DNA of 64,000 nt from Topomyia yanbarensis (lineage: Eukaryota; Arthropoda; Insecta; Diptera; Culicidae): positions 366,970,271 to 367,034,270 of the forward strand of contig NC_080672.1 in assembly GCF_030247195.1 (NCBI RefSeq). The letters run 5' to 3'. The position numbers and the translations under genes are program-made. The notes beneath the pieces are model-generated. The model had not been told where the DNA came from and searched no databases. It saw only the letters and a list, made by a program, of their open reading frames with translations. This document shows positions 32,733 through 44,351 of the stretch, in pieces. Each line of letters begins with the position of its first letter. Positions within the stretch are counted from its first letter, which is position 1.

Positions 32733-35700
32733 TTCACCTCCTCCAATAAAAGATTCCATCACTGTTTTACAGTGGAATTGCAGAAGTATCATACCTAAAG
32801 TTGACTCCTTAAAAATTTTGCTGCATAATTTGAAATGCGATGCTTTTGCTTTATGTGAAACATGGCTTACCTCAAACATTAATTTCAACTTGAATGATTT
32901 CAACATTACTTTTAATTCCTCCAAGACACCCCGTATGGAGGAGTGCTTCTAGGAATTAAAAAGTGCTATTCTTTCTATAGAACTAACATCCCCTTGTTTG
33001 CGGGCATTGAGGCTGTAGCTGTCCAAACGAACATTAAAGGCAAAGACATGTCTATCGCTTCTATATATACCTCCCAAAGCTCAAATTGGACAACGTCAGA
33101 TTTTTGAGGTAGTGGAATCCATGGCTGCTCCGCGGCTGATACTGGGAGACATCAACTCGCACGGACTATTGTGGGGTTCCCTCTTCAATGATAATCGATC
33201 CTCTTTGATATACAATGTTTGTGACGAATTTAATATGACAGTTTTAAATACTGGCGAAACAACACGCATCCCCAGACCTCCTGCACGTCCAAGTGCATTA
33301 GATCTATCTCTGTGCTCGACATCACTTCGGTTAGATTGCACGTGGAAGGTTGTACCTGATCCTCACGGTAGCGATCATTTGCCAGTCGTTATTTCAATTA
33401 ACAGTGAATTAGGCCTCACGAATTCAATCAATGTCCCTTATGACTTGACACGAAATATTGATTGGAAAAAATACCAATCTTTAATTTCCACTTCTCTTGT
33501 TTCGACGGAAGAGCTACCACCTACCGAAGAATATGAATTTCTAGCGGGTTTGATTATTGAAGCAGCAGAACAAACCCAAACGAAATGCAATCCTGGCATG
33601 ACAATGAATAGCCGGCCTCCTAATCCCTGGTGGGACAAAGAGTGCTCGGATGCATATGAAGCTAAACAAGTTGCTTACAAAGAAATTATGAAACGGAAAG
33701 GGTGTACACGTGCGAACTTTGAAAATTATTCGATTTTGCAAAACAAATTTGACAGTCTCCGTCGTGCCAAAAAGTCTAGTTATTGGAGACGCTTCGTTGA
33801 TGGCTTGTCAAGAGAAACATCAATGAGTACTCTTTGGAATACAGCCAGAAGAATGAGGAATCGAAACGTAACTAATGAAAGCGAAGATTTTTCGAATCGC
33901 TGGATATTTAATTTTGCGAAGAAAGTTTGTCCAGATTCTGCTCCTGCGCAGAAAATCATTCGCGATGCTCCCACAAGTAACGATTTCATAGATTCGCCTT
34001 TGACAATGATGGAATTTTCAATTGCACTCCTCTCATGCAACAATAATGCTCCGGGTCCAGACAGAATTAAATTCAACTTGGTGAAGAATCTGCCTGACCT
34101 AGCAAAAAGACGCTTGTTGAATTTATTCAATAAGCTTCTTGAGCAGAACATTGTCCCGCACGACTGGAGATAAGTGAGAGTTATCGCCATTCCAAAACCG
34201 GGAAAATTAGCCTCCGACCATAACTCGTATCGACCGATTGCAATGCTATCCTGCATCAGGAAATTGTTGGAAAAAAATTTCCTACGACGTCTCGACAATT
34301 GGGTTGAGGCGAACGGCTTGCTATCAGATACCCAATTTGGTTTTCGGAGGGGAAAGGGAACGAATGATTGTCTGGCGCTACTTTCGTCAGAAATCCAACT
34401 AGCTTACGCAAAAAAAGAACAAATGGCGTCTGTGTTTTTAGACATAAAAGGAGCATTCGACTCTGTTTCCATTGATGTTCTCTCAGAGAAACTACATCAA
34501 TGTGGTCTTTCACCAATGTTAAATAATTATTTATACAACTTATTGTCATAAAAGCACCTGCATTTTTCATATGGCGATTTGGCAACATTCAGAATAAGTT
34601 ACATGGGCCTCCCACAAGGTTCTTGTTTAAGCCCCCTTCTCTACAATTTTTACGTGAATGACATTGATAATTGTATTGTCAGCCCATGCACTCTAAGGCA
34701 ACTTGCAGATGATGGTGTGGTTTCTGTTACAGGACCAAAAGCCATAAATTTACAACAACCACTGCAAGATAGTTTGGATAATTTATCAAGTTGGGCTTTG
34801 AATCTAGGCATCGATTTCTCTACGGAGAAAACAGAGTTGGTTGTTTTTTCAAGGAAGCGTGATCCAGCTCAGCGTCAGCTTCAGTTGGTCGGTAGAACGA
34901 TAGCCCAAGTCATGACCTTTAAATATCTCGGAATTTGGTTCGATTCTAAAGGTACATAGGGAGGCCACATTAGGTATCTGATAAAGAAGTGCCAACAAAG
35001 GATAAATTTTCTCCGAACAATAACCGGATCTTGGTGGGGTGTTCATCCAAGTGACGTGATAAGATTGTATCAAACAACGGTACTTTCAGTAATGGAATAT
35101 GGGTGCTTCTGTTTCCGTTCAGCTGCAAACACTCACATTATTAAATTGGAACGAATACAGTATCGTTGCTTACGAATCGCCTTAGGTTCCATGCAATCAA
35201 CACATACGATGAGTCTTGAAGTACTAGCGGGAGTTCTTCCCTTAAAAGATCGATTCTGGGATCTCTCCTCTCGTTCACTTATACGTTGTGAGGTTATGAA
35301 TCCATTGGTAATTGAAAATTTTGAAAGACTTGTCGAGCTTCAATCCCAAACCAGATTCATGACAGTGTACTTCAATCACATGTCACAAGAAATAACGCCT
35401 TCTAGTTATGTTCTGACATGTGTTAATATACTAGATACTCCAGATTCCACTTTATTTTTCGACACGTCCATGCAAGAGGAAATTCGTGGAATCCCGGATC
35501 ACCAGCGCTCTCTGGAGATCCCTAAAATATTCATAAGTAAATACCAACACATCGACTGCCATAAAATGTTCTACACTGATGGGTTACGAATCAATGAGGC
35601 CACTGGCTTCGGTATTTTCAACAATAACACCTCGATCTCTTTCAAGCTTACAGAACCTGCCTCTGTTTACACAGCCGAACTAGCAGCAGTTCACTATAGT

Positions 35701-36380
35701 CTGGAAATCATTGATACTTTACTTCCGAGCCATTATTTCATCCTCACAGATAGCCTCAGCACAATTAAGGCACTACGCTTTTTAAAGCTTGATAATCACG
35801 CTCCGTTCTTGTCGAAGAAGATACAAGAATACTTAACTAAATTAACAAATAAATCTTATCAAATTACCTTAGTGTGGATTCCCGCTCATTGCTCCATTTT
35901 TTAGCCAAAATAGCCATCTATGAAAGACCTATTGCCTTCAATGAATTTTATAGCGCTTCTCGTCAGAGGACGCTTACTAGTTGGCAAATATCATGGGACA
36001 ATGGTGATCTGGGACGGTGGTTGCACTCAATTATCCCTAAAGTATCAACGAAGGCATGGTTCAAAGGGTTGGATGTAAGTCGAAACTTCATTCGTGTGAT
36101 GTATAGGCTCATGTCCAACCATTATACGTTGAATGCGCATCTCCGCCGTATTGGGATCGCAGAAGACAATCAATGTGCTTGCGGAGAGGGTTACAAAGAC
36201 ATTGAACATGTTGTTTGGTCTTGCACTGAATATCGTTAAGCCAGATCCCAATTAATAGACTCCTTACGAGCCAGAAGAAAACCACCCTATGTTCCTGTTC
36301 GTGATATCCTCGCTTTACGAGATCTTACATACATGAGCCATATTTATCATTTCCTGAAAACAATAAATATTCAAATATAA
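32725..36380 (+). pseudogene. I-clade LINE ORF2 (EN-RT-RNase H), multiply broken
   Basis: ORF2 begins with an ATG at 32,725 overlapping the ORF1 stop (ATGGATAA), which suggests coupled translation. The endonuclease shows QWNCRS, CETWL (32,857 on), LILGDINSHGLLWGS and GSDHLPV. RT shows SYRPIAML, QFGFRRGKGTNDCL, FLDIKGAFDS, GLPQGSCLSPLLYN and LADD, where YADD or FADD is usual. RNase H shows YTDG, TAELAA and LTDSLST. The C-terminus has CACGEGYKDIEHVVWSC. Lesions are: a one-base shift at about 32,920, restored at about 33,055; stops at 34,171 (before VRVIAIPKPGK), 34,549 and 34,957; a small deletion and shift at about 35,898 that removes the RNase H segment after WIPAHCSI; and a stop at 36,237. 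The longest intact piece is 353 codons. Confidence 0.88.
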
Positions 36381-36826
36381 TTATCCCCACAACGTTTCTA
36401 GTTTTTTTCCATTGCTAGCCACAAACAATTTAGATTTCTTCGCAGTTAGTTAAGTTAGATGAAACGATATAAATAAAGAAAAAAAATAAATAAAGCTTAC
36501 AGAAAAACTATCAATAGGTTTACAACGAAATTCAAGAAAATAGAGTATAATATAAATATTCAAAACGATGATTATCCTCAGTGTTAGCATTAGAAAGTGA
36601 ATTTTTATTATAACGTGATAGTCTTAAGAACTTTTGTAACATGTTATGTAAAAAAAAACCTGGCGTAAAAAAGCTTTTGCAAATGCCGTGTCAAATAAAC
36701 GTTTCATGAAAAAAAACGGTGCGTGTCGTGTATTTTGTACGTTTACGAATGCTAACTAAGTAGTTATGCTACTGTATGAATAATAGTCTTGCTTAAATGG
36801 TCATCATCAAAGATAAATTCGCCACA

Positions 36827-37312
36827 TTAAGGCTCAAGTTACCTCAAGGCTTGGTAGTGTGCGTAAGAAAAAATGTGCTCAGCTTTGCCACCAGGTTATC
36901 CATTTAAACCTTTTCAAAACTCTAAAAGAAGAATATCAGTCGATTTATTAGATCATCACGATTCAATTCATGCAAAATACCTGCTGGAAAAACCATCGGC
37001 TTAGCTGAATGGTGCTTTTGAAAAAGTGGGTGTGGTTTTTTCATTGCGCTGTTGTGTTGCGTACCCCAGCACGGTGAAAATCACAGCTACTTTTTCAAAA
37101 GCACCATTTAGCGAAACCGATAGTTTTTCCAGCAGCTATTTTGTATGATTTGAATCGTTGTGATCTGATAAATCGGCTGATATTCTTCTTTTAGAGTTTT
37201 GAAAAGGTTTAAATTGATAATCCGGTGGCAAAGCTGAACACATTTTTTCCTACCCATACTACCCAGCGTTCAATACTAACACATGCTCAAAAAAGGTAAC
37301 TTGAACCTTAAG
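36827..37312. repeat. 486-bp palindromic element with TTAA ends
   Basis: The left end TTAAGGCTCAAGTTACCT is mirrored by AGGTAACTTGAACCTTAA on the right. The arms continue inward (AAAAAATGTGCTCAGCTTTG; CCTTTTCAAAACTCTAAAAG; CTGGAAAAACCATCGG) to a centre near 37,040. The right arm has about 25 extra bases near its outer end. TTAA at both extremities suggests a piggyBac-type TTAA target, but TTAA may belong to the repeat itself. No ORF. It starts 100 bp after the I-clade LINE's target duplication. Confidence 0.8.
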
Positions 37313-37429
37313 TTCAGTGTCTGCAGAGAAAAAAACTACCGGTGCCATAATCACTCACCACTACCTACGTATACTGCTGAAACAAACGACAAGAATACTA
37401 GGTACCAATCACCCGATTGCTGCTGTGTC

Positions 37430-38196
37430 GTCGCTGTTGTGCTATCTTATGACAAACGCCATTTTGGGGTAAACTGAGTTAGATATGTTACATTACTTGT
37501 TTGAAAAATCTCTTCAAAGTGGTGTTTTCAGAATTTTGAAATTCTACGTTGTTACTTAGATATAGCGAGAAACATGATGAGAAATTGTGAGTTTTTTGCT
37601 TCAAATCACTGTATCTAGGGATTTTCTCAAGTTATATTGAAGTTTTAGATGTTTTTATGTGTGAAAATGTCTCAGGAAGACAATGACATAAACATTTTCA
37701 AAGGAAAATTACACGAGTTGTGAGAAAAACACAGTTTTAGTTTTAAACTGGAAATTAAGCATATTTGGCAACACTGTAATCAAAAATAACATCTTTTCTA
37801 GATTCCCTGACTCATTTCCTTAAAAATGCATTTCACCGATTGTTTATAGACCATATGAACGCAAAGATATGAAGAAAAGTCAAAAATTTATGGTTATTTT
37901 TCTATGGAAAATTTTCCATGCACGATTATGACGTCATACAAATTTTGTCATCAATACACGCCTATGACACGTGTGAGTGCGACTTTTGTTTACATTCATA
38001 GTAAAAACTCGGAACATAGTCAACCGATCTTCGTAATATTTGAGAGATTAATGCAGAATAGATAGAAGCATCAATTGTCTTCTTTGGATTGTTTATACCA
38101 TTTATAAGTTTCAAAATATTCAATCTCAAGCTTTAAAAATCGTTTTTCTCGAAATGTGCTAAATGGCGCTTGTCATAAGATAGCACAACAGCGACG
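37430..38196. repeat. 767-bp element with 36-bp TIRs
   Basis: CGTCGCTGTTGTGCTATCTT, ATGACAAACGCCATTT on the left is mirrored at 38,161-38,196 with one mismatch. The interior is AT-rich and non-coding. Flanks CTGTGT and GTGTGT are not a clear duplication. It is a non-autonomous DNA element of unknown superfamily. Its right end stops 30 bp before the ATG of the PHD-finger ORF. Confidence 0.78.
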
Positions 38197-38226
38197 GTGT
38201 GTGAACTGTTCGGTAAAAAAGGAATA

Positions 38227-39018
38227 ATGATCTGCAGCCAATGTTTATTAAATATCGAATCGGACGAAATTTCTGTTACCTGAAAAGGTTTTTGCTCCGA
38301 CGAATATCATGCTGAATGTGTTGCACTCACGATAGAAGAGGCACTTAGCTGTACACAACAGCGGAACATCTTATGGATGTGTACGCCTTGCACCGACATC
38401 ATGATCGATGCTCGTCACTTTGAGGCTTTTTTGAAGAAACGAAAGTTACTATCGGAGTCGGCCTGCTTTGTACCCGGGCGACCTGCTATTGCTGCTGTAC
38501 ACACAGAATCACAGACTGAAAACTGTGCATTGGATTTATTTCAAGAGGTGCGTAAATTGAAGCAACAGGTCGCGGCTATCAACGAAACGATTGCTGGTAG
38601 ATCGTATGAAGTAACCGCATTGTTTACTGGCTCAAGCTCTCCTTCAGACCAATCTTCTCCGTTCTCGTCAATCCAACTGCAGCATGGCTCCCGAAAGGTT
38701 TCTGGTCTTGGTAATTTGTCTAACTCGTTACCGAGCTCCTCCGCTAACCTCTGCTGGCTATTCTTCTCGAGAGTGAAAAATTCAGTTACTGAAAGGAACA
38801 TCGCGGATATGGTAACAAAATCGATCGGAAAGAACCCTGCCGTTGTGAAAAAACTTGTGCCAGACTGGAAAGAAGTAGCTTCGATGCCTTTCATTTCATT
38901 CAAGCTTGGAGTAGATTTGAAATTGAGAAGTGCTGCATTGTCGCCGTCGACTTGGCCGAGAGGGACTTGCTTTCGAGAATTTCACGAGAAATTTAACGTA
39001 TGGGAACCGACAGAATAA
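38227..39018 (+). pseudogene. PHD-finger / gag-like ORF with one internal TGA
   Basis: The frame is open for 263 codons except for one TGA at codon 19 (38,281-38,283). The N-terminus has a C4HC3 PHD-type zinc finger layout: C3, C6, [codon 19], C23, H28, C31, then WMC52-TP-C55. The TGA sits exactly where the third zinc ligand is expected, one base from TGC or TGT. A heptad-like stretch (LFQEVRKLKQQVAAINETI, about residues 104-122) suggests a coiled coil, then a Ser-rich linker. The C-terminal domain begins LCWLFFSRVKNSVTERNI and continues WKEVASMPFISFKLGVD, resembling an RRM-like ORF1/gag fold. The 3' sequence ends GAAATAAATTAATAAAT, like a poly(A) or LINE tail. No RT follows. It is probably ORF1 of a non-LTR element or a derived gene; I cannot name the family. 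Confidence 0.6.
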
Positions 39019-41910
39019 GTGTTTTTGTGTATATTAAGTTGTGTAAATTTGATATGCTGTGTGTATTGTGATGAGTAGTTGTTATGTAATTAGTTTTAAT
39101 AGCAATCTGTATGGCGCTTTACGTCAAAGATGAAGTTGAAATAAATTAATAAATATCAAAGCGCAAAGATCGAATGAAGAAAAAAACGATTTTTAAAAGT
39201 AATTTTTTTGAAAATATCGCATCATTTGCTGAAAAAAAAATGTGAAAAAAGATGTTGTCATATCGATTTTTTTATCATCAAAAATTGATGTTGTCAAACA
39301 TCGAACCGAGTTTGCTTCGTTTCAAGGCTTTCAAAATCCATATAAAAATGATGCGCGAACCAATTGCAACTCTAATCTAAAAATGAAACCAACAGAAGGC
39401 ATTTTTCAAACCCAATCATATCGTACCCCTGACCACGCCCCCGCCCAGCAGACCACGGATGAACTTCTCCGAGGAGCACGTTTTCGATTTTCCCAGAATA
39501 CACTCAGACAACCGCAGGACCATCATCTACACGGCAGCAGCAGCATCAGCAGGCCATGCTTATAGTGCGAGGGAAAAAGGGGGCGAAACTTGAAACCACT
39601 CTTCGTGAGTTAGCCTGGCTGATGGTGGAAGGGCGTGCGGCCAGGCTGGTGCTCACTTGCGTCTCCCTGGCAGTACCGTGAGTGCGTGTGTTTGTGTGTG
39701 CTTGTATGTGCAGTGTTGTGCAGCACACCGTGTTAGAGAGCCTTGTGCTTATGTATAGATGGTGGTACATAGAAATACACGGCTGCTGCCGCGCGCTACC
39801 ACGCTCCACCGCCACCACCACCACCAACCGAGTGTGTGCCGTAGTTTCTGCAGAAAACGAGAAAGGAAAAATCGGAAAACTGCTGCTGCTGTTGCTGTTG
39901 CCGATGGTGGCACGCGAAGGACACAAACTATAGTGAAAAGGCAGCAGCTCGCGCGAGATACTATTGCGCAGAAAATCAATATAAGAAAATTTATTTTAAT
40001 TTACTTCAGCACACACACCGTCGATTTCTCCTGCCATCCTGAGGTACACGGCCGGCGTTGCTCTATTTTTAGTGGAATCCTTACGGGTCCAGGAATTGAG
40101 CCGGATTCGCCAGCACCCGTTGGAAAGAGATACTATAAAACCCTTTCAACGTGCACACATGTGGAAAAAGGATCCCTTCCTCTTCCCCGAACACTAGATC
40201 CACTTTCAAAAAAGGAATATTTTCGATGCTTTCCTGGAAGCTGCCATGGGGTGTTTTGTTATTTTTACCTCAAGCTCTTGGGTAGAAGCGATTGGTCGAA
40301 GCGGCGGTGGCGACCCAACGAAGGCCATTTTCATGCCTCACACTGCGACGCCACGGCAGTGGCAGTAGTAGCATCAGCACCACACGGAAGTGGTATAGGC
40401 TCCTGAGGGATCGATCTTCTCTCTCTGTTTTTCCGTCTATGGAAGCAGCAGGAGTTGGGCATCACATGTGCACTAATGGCTGCGTCGTTCGCCGTGTTCT
40501 GGACAGCAACACGACGTCACCAGCGCAACACTCACCCCCGGTTCGGTACGGTGCCGAGAGCCGGGCGTCGTTGATGATTTTAGAAAACCCTCCGCCTGCT
40601 TTGACGACCACGATTGCCGTTGGCCGGCCGCGCTATAGTTTTGCGTACATGTGTGTGCACTTTTCCCAATCTATCTTTGTCCGGTGAGGCGAGCGCGCAA
40701 TCAATATTCCGTCAGGATCGGAAAAGCTTTACCTACGAGGGACGGACGGGATGGACTAGAGGTTGGAAAATCGTTTCCTTTTTCTGTGTACAGGGAACAA
40801 AGTACGGTACTCTTATTACAGGGAACGGTGGTCCCGTGACGTGAAACCGCGTGCCCATACTGAACGGAAGATTCAGCCGCAAGTGTTTTTGGTGCTGCTG
40901 CTGTTGCTGTACCTGCTAATGCAACTTATTTATAATAGACTAATTCTGGTAAGTTGGCCTTTCGAAACTTGGTCTTCCGGAAACCGGAAGTGCTAACCAC
41001 CTTTGAAGGATTTTGCTGCAGTCACTCTGCCCCTTCTCGGCGTCCGACCGAGCTCTCGGTTGTGAAACCGAACCAAGCCAAGCGCGCGAGCGAGTGTGAT
41101 GAAAAACAGCCCCGCGGCAGCAGCAGTTTGGGTGGTGGTGGTGATGGTGCTGGGATGGAGGAAAATTTCATCAAAGTCTGACAAAAATCGATTTTCCTTC
41201 TTCCTTTTTGCTGCTTGTATTCGTTTCGTTCGTTCGGTGTTGGCCCTCCTTCGGTTTTGCTTGGCTTTGGTCATAGTGTGTTGTAGTAGTAGGGTAATAG
41301 GAGCTCCGTGTACCGACCGGTCCGCGAACTTGGCTTGGCCTCGCTTTTGACTTGGCACGGCGGCGGCGGTGGCAGTAGTGGCAGCAGCAGTAGGAATAGC
41401 GGGCAGAGTGTGGAGACTCTCGTCGACTGACTGGAAGGACTAATTGGCTTTGTGTAGAGTTTAGCTCAGCACTCACACACGCGGTGGTGGTCTCCTCCTC
41501 CGGCACACACCGACGGGGCACTGGTTGGTCGCGTGTGCGCGGCTTTTCTGGTGGTGTTGTGATCCCTGAGCTAGCAGAAGGAAGGGTGCGGAAAAGGGAC
41601 ACGAGGGGTTGATTGAGCGAAGGACAAGAATTTTAGGCTCATTGTAGGGGATGAATGGCGGAAGGAAACGGGATAGGGGACACGGACGGGTGAGGTGGGG
41701 TAGTACGCTGCGGAGTATGTAGGAATTTACGTCTGAAGGCGAATATTTCATTTTCGTGTTTTTTGATTAAATTTTATGGATGAAAAGGATTTTTTGGAGC
41801 GTTGAATAAATCATGTTCTTTTTTAAGGTATATCTATTTTGGAAACGAAAAATAAATGGGCTTACGCTTCGGCTGATTCGGAAAAAAGGTTCCGTAGTTG
41901 TTGTGTTGAA
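39019..41910. other. GC-rich island with triplet repeats; candidate host exon region
   Basis: From about 39,420 to 41,730 the DNA is GC-richer and free of identified repeats. It has CCACCA tracts (39,806-39,829), GTGT runs (39,680-39,715) and GGC/AGC triplets (41,100-41,130; 41,358-41,396). CTG|GTAAGT at 40,946-40,954 is a good plus-strand donor after a CTG-rich Leu-coding stretch, but no protein homology supports an exon. Open frames up to 215 codons overlap each other on both strands. This may be promoter and 5' UTR DNA of a host gene; coding is not shown. Confidence 0.35.
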
Positions 41911-41940
41911 ACTTACCTGTAAAAAAGAGAAGGAAACTTA
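41911..41940 (-). promoter_or_regulatory. Recursive splice site candidate (minus strand)
   Basis: On the minus strand a pyrimidine tract (CCTTCTCTTTTTT) runs into ACAG|GTAAGT, with the junction between 41,917 and 41,916. A 3' splice site directly followed by a consensus 5' splice site with no exon between is the signature of recursive splicing (ratchet points), known from very long Drosophila introns. If real, it places this region inside a long intron of a minus-strand gene. It could be chance in an AT-rich window. Confidence 0.45.
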
Positions 41941-44211
41941 GTTAGTAAAGAAATTCGGTGAGTTTACCAGAAGGGAAAGTTTTCGGGATTTAAAAATACA
42001 AAAATAAACCTGCAAACGTTGAACTAACCATTTAGAGTGAATATTGCGTATGTTAACAATATGGATGAAATCAAAAGCACGTAGTTCAAAACACATATGT
42101 CAATGCCCCAAATACCGGAAGATCAAAGACAAGAATCTTGGAAAATCCATGGCTCGTGGAATTCGGTAACTCCGGAATCCAGGGATCTAGAGAGCTTTCA
42201 AACTATGAGACCAAAAATCCTGGAATATCTAGCAAATTCAAGAATCTGAATGTCCACGAATTCGGCCAGCCCGGTATTCGAGAATTCAGAAAACTTATCC
42301 TGCTTCGCAAGTAGAAAATGCTAAAAAATTTTCGGCAATCAACTATTCTCGGTAATTCCAGAAATTTAGAAAATTATGACGAATAGTAATTCAAGGAACT
42401 AGAATTTTATCCATCTGAATTTTCGCTATCCTCGGTCCAGGAATCCAAAAAACAAGGATCGAACAATCAAGGAATTCCGGAATCCTAGAAATATTTAAAA
42501 CTAATTAAAGGAACAAAAAAACGTAATCCAGAAATCAATGAAATCAGCAGAAACCCCCGAAAATTCTGAATCACAAAATTTTGAAGCTCAGGAAAGAGGA
42601 AATCTTTGAATTTACGAACTCAGTAATAGAGGAGTTCAGAAGTAGCTCAAGATTCCTGGAGATCCATCAATTGAGGCATCCTGCAGCGTTCTGCAGGATT
42701 TTACTGCAGTATCACACAAAAAATCATTGAGGTGAATCATGAAAACAAGGAGCTAAGCAATCAATGAATCTATCATCTTCAGCAATCCAGGAAAACCGAA
42801 ATAACAAAATTGCAAAATCTACTGAGGCGTAAAATTTTGAACCTAGCTATAGATTAATCCAGGAGGAGAAAATTCCTGGAAGTACAGATATTCGAGTTTT
42901 GAACATTTATTGATTATTCTGCAATATCACAGATTTATCAAACTATTTTTGAGCACGGGTTCTTTTTTGTAAATCACAAACGTTTTCCTGAATATACTAG
43001 AACATAGCAGATTATTGTAAATATATCGATAATCCGATAAATTACTATCCATTTAAAGTATCAAAAATTACAAAACATATTTTGTGCCATCAATATAATT
43101 CAGGAATAACAGCAATGTAAAATTTCAGGAATATTTGATCCAAGTATACAAATATCGAGGAAATCAAGAATAGAGAAGTTTGGGATTCTCAGAAATCCAA
43201 AAAACCCACTGGTTTAGTATCCCAAATAGAACTAGGTATCCAGAAATCTCTTAATTTGACAATCAAAGAATTTATGTATCCACGAATCCATGAGAAAACT
43301 AAAATCCAGGAATCTTGTCTTGTAGAAATTCAGAAATCCAGTAAATCCAAATACACGAAATATCGAAAGACCTCAAAAAAGAAATTTCAGAATCTTATAG
43401 AAACCATGCATAATGGAATTCTTGCATACCGGTATCCAGTGACCAAAGAACTGAATCCTCGAGACCAAAGAATCTGAGAAGAATCTAGGAATTCAAGAAG
43501 CAGCATATTCGTGAATCTAGTAATACAGGAATTCAGGAGTCCATAGTTATAGAAATCTGGAAAACTAAAGAATCGAAATAAGAAAACATAGAAATCTAAA
43601 AATCTTAATAGTTCATGAATACGAAAATCCAGTAACCATTTCTAAGATTAAGAATTTTGGGAATCCAGATCACCAAGCATTCAAGAATATGATAATTGAA
43701 GACTCCAGTAAACTCAGGTTCTTGAAATACCGAAAGACCGAAAACGCGGTATTCCCTGAATCTTAGCGAAACCACAGATCATGTGATTAGACTGTACCGT
43801 AATCGAGGGATCAAAAAAGTTTTGAAACCATCAAACCCATGAATCTAGGAATTCAACAATCTACGAATCCGAAGTTTCTATAGAAATCCTAGAATCTGAA
43901 TATCCATGAATCCCGGAAGTCGGAAATCTAGGAATCAGAAAAACATATGAATCGAATTATCTAGGAATGCAGAAAAGAGAAAAATCAGAAACCCAGTAAA
44001 CCACGAATCCAGCAATCCATAATTAAAGAAATTCAAAGATCCAAAGATCCATGAACCACTAATATCTGAAGATTCAGGAACCTAGTGATCCAAATCGTGC
44101 AGGAATCCAATAATTTATGAATCAAAAAGTTCATGCATCAAGTAAATCCCGAAATCCTAAAATAAAGTAATTTCTAAATCCCTACTACCAAGCTTCCAGG
44201 AATATGATAAT

Positions 44212-44351
44212 ATTTTTTGTTTCGATTATAGAGGTTTTAACCTTAGGGTCACTCGTCTTTTTTCGGATTAGAGAAATCTCTTCAGCAAAATATCTAACCG
44301 AAGAGCTGCTTATAAAGTAATCGATTTACCATCTACGATATGCCCACCCCT
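44212..44351 (-). mobile_element. tRNA-derived SINE, internally deleted
   Basis: The tail and body match the SINE at 54,057-54,233 (CGATTATAGAGGTTTTAACC; TTAGAGAAATCTCTT). The head retains TCGATTTACCATCTACG but about 35 bp covering promoter box B are missing. The flanks are an exact 12-bp duplication, GAATATGATAAT (44,200-44,211 and 44,352-44,363). The matching place in block B is empty. Confidence 0.82.

Larger units (their letters stand above)
30849..36714 (+). mobile_element. Near full-length I-clade LINE with 13-bp TSD
   Basis: The element lies between two exact copies of AACGGTGCGTGTC (30,836-30,848 and 36,715-36,727), as left by target-primed reverse transcription. It has a 5' UTR of about 565 bp with repeated GGTGGTGGTTGC / CGTGTGACAGAG words (31,080-31,340), ORF1, ORF2, and a 3' UTR of about 330 bp. 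The 3' UTR includes AATAAA and ends with CATG plus an A-run. ORF2 has the order endonuclease, RT, RNase H, C-terminal zinc-like motif, which fits the I clade. Several stops and frameshifts make it inactive. Confidence 0.9.
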
